Assembly (NCBI GenBank): GCA_001643675.2
Contig: LSRY02000046.1
Span: 248,001 to 312,000 of the forward strand
Direction: 5' to 3'
From: Monocercomonoides exilis
Taxonomy: Eukaryota; Preaxostyla; Oxymonadida; Polymastigidae
Length of the DNA: 64,000 nt
A model generated the notes under the pieces. It was not told the origin of the DNA, ran no database searches, and saw only the letters and a list, made by a program, of their open reading frames with translations. The translations under genes and the position numbers were made by a program. Positions 59,763 through 64,000 of this stretch are shown here, in pieces (positions within the stretch are counted from its first letter, which is position 1; every line of letters starts with the position of its first letter).

Positions 59763-62700
59763 ATGTTTATATGCACAATATTTTTGTATTCCTTTTTACT
59801 GCAAAGCGAAATATTTAAAGAAATCGAAGAGAATACCGATTTTACTTACTTATTTTTTGATGATAAAATTTCCGACAAAGATTTGAGAAAGAACTTTTCT
59901 GATTCGCATGAAACTTTCAAACAGGAAAATGTTAAGCAAAATCAATTTAGAGGGATTAACATAGATTTACAACAAACATTTGTTTATCCAGTTACGAATT
60001 CATTTTCATCGATCAGTCTTAAAAATTCAACTTTGACCTATGAAATGATGAACATAATTCTTACATCTTCAAAGCCATACGCAAATTGCGATTCAACATC
60101 CAAAATTGTTCTTTCAAGCGTCTCTACCATTACTACCGAAAAATTTCCTTCATTTATGTTTTCTGTTGAAGGAGGAAAAGTTTTTATTTCGAATTTCTCA
60201 ATCCATTCTTTCACTTCGAAAAATCTTGTATTTGGATCTTTGATGAAGTCAACACAATCGAACTCGTTATTATCTGTCGAAACAAGTAACTTTAAGGAAA
60301 TTTGCATTGCCAATAATAATCCATTTTTTGGTGATGAACTCACATCAAGAGTGTTACTGACAGATGTGCATTTGTCGAATATTTCCTTTTCTTCTTCTTA
60401 CAAATTATATAACCTTTCAACGCAACATAATATCAAACCTACAAGTGCCTTATGCAGAACAACAATCATCGGATGTATTTTCGAATCAACTGAAGGAAAC
60501 TTCTTCGGTTCTATCGTGTCTGACAAATGTTCATATGACAAGTTTTACGTGCAAAATACCACTTTTACACGAAGCAGAACATCTTACGGCCAAAGACAAG
60601 AAAAAACTGGAATAAAAAATTCTCTTTCCTTCGAAAATTGCGATTTCGTCAACATTTCCACAATTTCAAACGTGAATGGCGGAGCACTTTATGTTTCAGA
60701 AAATGGAGCTGCGGAATTAATTTTGAAGCACACATTGTTTGAGAATATTTCTTGTATTTCCAGTGAAGTTGGAAGCAATGTTGGACGAGGTGGTGCTGTC
60801 TGGATGAAAATGAGCGAAACGGTGATTGAGGGCTGCGTCTTTCGAAGTTGTCTATCAAGTGGATTAGGTGGCTGTATTTGTTCCGAGGGAAAGCAGATAA
60901 AAATAGACAGATGCCATTTCATTGAAGGAAGTTCACAGAACACAGAAGCAAGTGGAGTGTATGTTTCATCGGGACAAAGTGAGACACTGAATTGCTGGTT
61001 TCACAAATGCAATTCACAAGGTAGCGATAAGGGAAGCACTTTGTCTGTTCCTTGCTTTGATGGGGCAATGAAAATTAAGTTTTGTCTGTTTTCTGAGTGT
61101 GCTGCATTAGCAGAGACTGGAGGAATAAAAGTTGTGGAAGTTTCTCGAACATATTCAGCTTCTTCTTTTTCATCGTCGACAATTCAATCAATCTACAATG
61201 CCTTTAATGATGATGAAACAGAAATCTCATTCTGTTTGTTTATGATCAACAAAGTGAATTCAGTATCAGGTCCGAAAGGATCAGATGCTCTTATTGTTTC
61301 ATCAAGCTTCAGTTCTTCAAGCTATCCATTAAAAAACTGTGCATCAACCTCTGTCGAACCTCGGGTACGTATTAACCAGCAAGAACTAACTGGGATTATA
61401 CAAGATGCCGCAACAAAAAAAGATATTATTGTTGAAAGTGTTTCATCTTCATTTTCTTCGCATCGAAGCAAAGAAAACAACGAAATTGACTTGTCAAATG
61501 AAACGAAATGCCTTTATCAGGTTAGAATCAATTGTCGCCTTTTTGAAACAGCAGCAAATAATCCATCGGAAACAATGGAAACTATCTCTTTGCTGAAAGG
61601 AAATTATCAAGCTAAGTTCCATCTATGGGGTCTGTGCTAATTCGTTATTTTTTAATTTTTTGATTCTAATTTATTTTTAATTTATTTATTTTTTATTTTA
61701 TTGTATAATATTTAATTTTTGTAAAAATTTTTCTTTTCTTTCAATTTTATTCTAATTTTCAATTTCTAACTTTTTTTCAAAACCTTTTTATTCATTTCAT
61801 TATTAATTTGTTTATTTGCTTATTTTCCACAACATTTAGAAAGACCTCTTCTTCTAACTGGACCTGCCCCAGTCAAACAAACCGAATCGGCCGAAACATC
61901 TTCATTTATTGAACCAACAGCCACAATTTCCGCTTCTTCCCCTTTGACTCTGAAAGGCTCAGAAAATCCAGCTAATCCAATGAATGTGCCAGCTACTTTC
62001 ATTCTAAAGGGGATAATTTCTGTCAAATACATCACTTTTCTTCATCAACCGAATTCTGAGGCATTTAATGCTCTTTTTGAGATAAACTCGGAAAAAAGTG
62101 GAGTTATAAACGTTATTCAATGCAAATTTATGGCAAATTCCGAAATGGAAACAGAAAAATCGAATAAATCTCCTGTTTTTCTTGTCACAAGAGGAGATTT
62201 GTGCATTGAAAAATGTCTATTCACTGACCTCTCTTTTTCTGGTGAGTCAATTATAAGTTGCAAAGCTAAAGAAAACTGCGCAGTTCAAATATGGGTTAAA
62301 GATTCGGATTTTAATAATGTTAGTACAATTCATGCCACTTCTGAACAAGGAGAATTAAAGCCATCTTCTTGTATTTCTGGAGTTTTAAATACGAAAACTA
62401 TTTCAGATGAAGAAATGGGGCAAATCAATGCAGGAGATAAATTAAGTATAACTGGATGTTCATTCAATGGCTGTTGGACGGCTATTTCTTCAAAGGGAAC
62501 AGGAGGAGCAATAGGAATGAAAATAGAAGGAGAGCAAGCTGTGTTTATTGTGCGAAGTAGCTCTTTCAGTCATTGTGGAGTGGTTAATCGTGTTCCAAAA
62601 TCAGAAAGCGACGAAAGCAGTCTTTCTGGTACAGGAATTGGAGGAGGCGTTTATGTGAACATGGATTGTAATGAAAATCACGTGAAATTTGAAAAAGTGC

Positions 62701-64000
62701 AATTTGATAGCAACTGCAAAGGAAGCGAAGGGAAAAAGCTATTCATTCAGAACACAAGTTCGATTGCTTTGAGCTACTATCATTTTGCTGATGTGTTTTT
62801 AGACACTGAACTCGGTCGGCCTGACACATACGATAATCTCTACATGTGTGGTTCACCTTCTGGCCCATCAATCAATCTTTTGACTGTTTGTGCAGGGAAT
62901 AAAGTGGATTATGTTAGTGAATTAGGTGAAGATGAGCTTGGATGTGGGCATTATGGCTCATCAGGAAAAGCATGCAAATCATTGGGAATGGCTTTGCAAC
63001 AATGCAATTGGAAGACACACGATGTTGAAGTGAGTGGGACAGTTTATTGCGATTATGCTGTTAACACGGGCGACACTTCATGGACGCTCCGAGCACCTTC
63101 TTCAGGAACGGCTGAGGTACAATTTGCACTTAGCGAAGCACCAGCCACAAGAAAACAAGCAAATGAAGTGACTCAAACAGAATTTGATGAAGCATTTTCT
63201 TTGTTTTTCAATGCTGATCCTTTGTACAACACTTTTATCACCTCCACAGGGGGAAGAGTGGAATTCAAATCAATAGCCATTGCTTTTAATCCAACTACAT
63301 ACAGCAGTTCAAGAATAAGAAACGGATTTAGAAAGACAAATGGAGAATTTGTGATGAACAACGTGGAAGTTAAAGCAATATCAGGTTCTCCTTCTCCTTC
63401 TCCATCAGCTTATCTCGAGTCATATTTAAATATTACATCGAATTTGATTACTATTAAAAGCTGCAACATAAACTCAGTTTCTCACACACATAACTCAAAC
63501 CCAACAACTCCCTTTCGCTATGAAGTTATTCCATTTATTTCTTCAGATGGAACAATAAGCAATGGAAAGATGACAATCACTGGAGGAACATACAAAGGAG
63601 TGAAGACATCATATGGCAAAGGAGCATGTTATAATATTGTTCTGAAGGATAAAAGCTCACTTTATATAAGTGGAGCCATTTTTGGAGGAGATCCCGCAAA
63701 TGAAGCCATAAGTGCAGTTCAAGGTGGATGTATTTATGTTGAATGGAAGGAAACGGGAAGCAAGAATTTATTGAATAATGCTAAGAACAAAGGAAATAAT
63801 GAAATTTCTTCAAAATTTGAAGAAATTTCAATGAAAAATTCACACTTTCCAAATGCTGAAGCTGACAATGATCAAATTGTCTCCATCACCGATTGCTCCT
63901 TTACTAACAGCAAATGCACTCCTTCATCAAGTTATATAACCAATGGTGTTTATCCATTGGGAGGCGCTGTATATGTGACAGCTCCGCCTGAGGCGAAAAT
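59763..64000 (+). CDS. Beta-helix surface protein with signal peptide, intact, 3' end outside window
   Basis: Exon 1 runs 59763-61629 and exon 2 from 61840 past the window end. The 210-bp intron is T-rich, donor GTCTGTG and acceptor TTTAG, and is phase 1. The ATG at 59763 gives a signal peptide (Met-Phe-Ile-Cys-Thr-Ile-Phe-Leu-Tyr core). The rest (over 1,340 codons so far) is right-handed beta-helix repeat, with recurrent 'C.F..C' and 'GGA' steps. A Cys-Gly...Ala-Cys-Lys-Ser module lies near 62941-62985 ('LGCGHYGSSGKACKSLGMAL'), after which a new helical array begins. I translated exon 2 codon by codon and found no stop from 61842 to 63998. By analogy with the gene at 18.7-25.1 kb a membrane segment and kinase-like tail may follow beyond the window. 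Likely a secreted or surface adhesin or receptor; ligand unknown. Confidence 0.82.

Overview
This is a eukaryotic, AT-rich (roughly 70% A+T by eye) nuclear window with short GT-AG introns, two tRNA genes and standard stop codons. Several traits point to a metamonad protist of the oxymonad/Preaxostyla type (Monocercomonoides- or Blattamonas-like): large right-handed beta-helix surface proteins with a 'CG...PC.T' motif, one of them ending in a degenerate receptor-kinase domain; a broken copy of a Glu/Lys-rich multigene family that I recall from oxymonad predicted proteomes; a flagellar coiled-coil gene; and many small introns. The taxon is inferred from family content and memory, not from a database search.

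Layout. 1-3999: 3' part of a large unrecognised Ser-rich protein. 5.4-6.7 kb: decayed beta-helix gene. 8.1-8.8 kb: ARL3 GTPase (3 exons). 9-14 kb: gene-poor DNA with four kinds of TA-flanked hairpin element. 14.1-17.8 kb: tail-to-tail pair of acyltransferase-3 membrane enzymes. 18.7-25.1 kb: a beta-helix/TM/pseudokinase receptor gene crossed by in-frame stop codons but almost no frameshifts. 26.4-28.8 kb: a GC-rich island with ferritin (minus) and a TRIC-channel-like gene (plus), head to head. 31.2-32.6 kb: two small membrane-protein genes. 33.1-38.3 kb: 7-exon PPP-family phosphatase (minus) whose catalytic domain is split by low-complexity inserts. 38.7-39.7 kb: RPB5, a shared RNA polymerase subunit (6 exons, minus). 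39.9 kb: tRNA-Gly(GCC). 40.1-43.0 kb: a 2.9-kb terminal-inverted-repeat element carrying a broken copy of a host multigene family. 43-47.2 kb: MITEs and a 1.56-kb foldback. 47.3-48.4 kb: intact Merlin/IS1595-type transposase. 48.9-51.7 kb: 11-exon TPH/CFAP210-like flagellar gene (minus). 52.2-54.8 kb: TOM1-like 7-TM receptor (minus). 55.0 kb: tRNA-Gln(CTG). 55.3-59.2 kb: gene remnants and a second foldback. 59.8 kb to the end: an intact beta-helix surface gene with a signal peptide and one 210-bp intron, running off the window.

I rebuilt the exon structures from reading-frame phase, GT/AG sites and homology. In every multi-exon case the exon lengths sum to a whole number of codons. Many 5' splice sites read GTTTG, and 3' sites accept AAG as well as CAG/TAG. 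The window mixes housekeeping genes (ARL3, RPB5, ferritin, phosphatase, flagellar protein) with a fast-changing surface-protein repertoire, in a background rich in TA-target hairpin elements.
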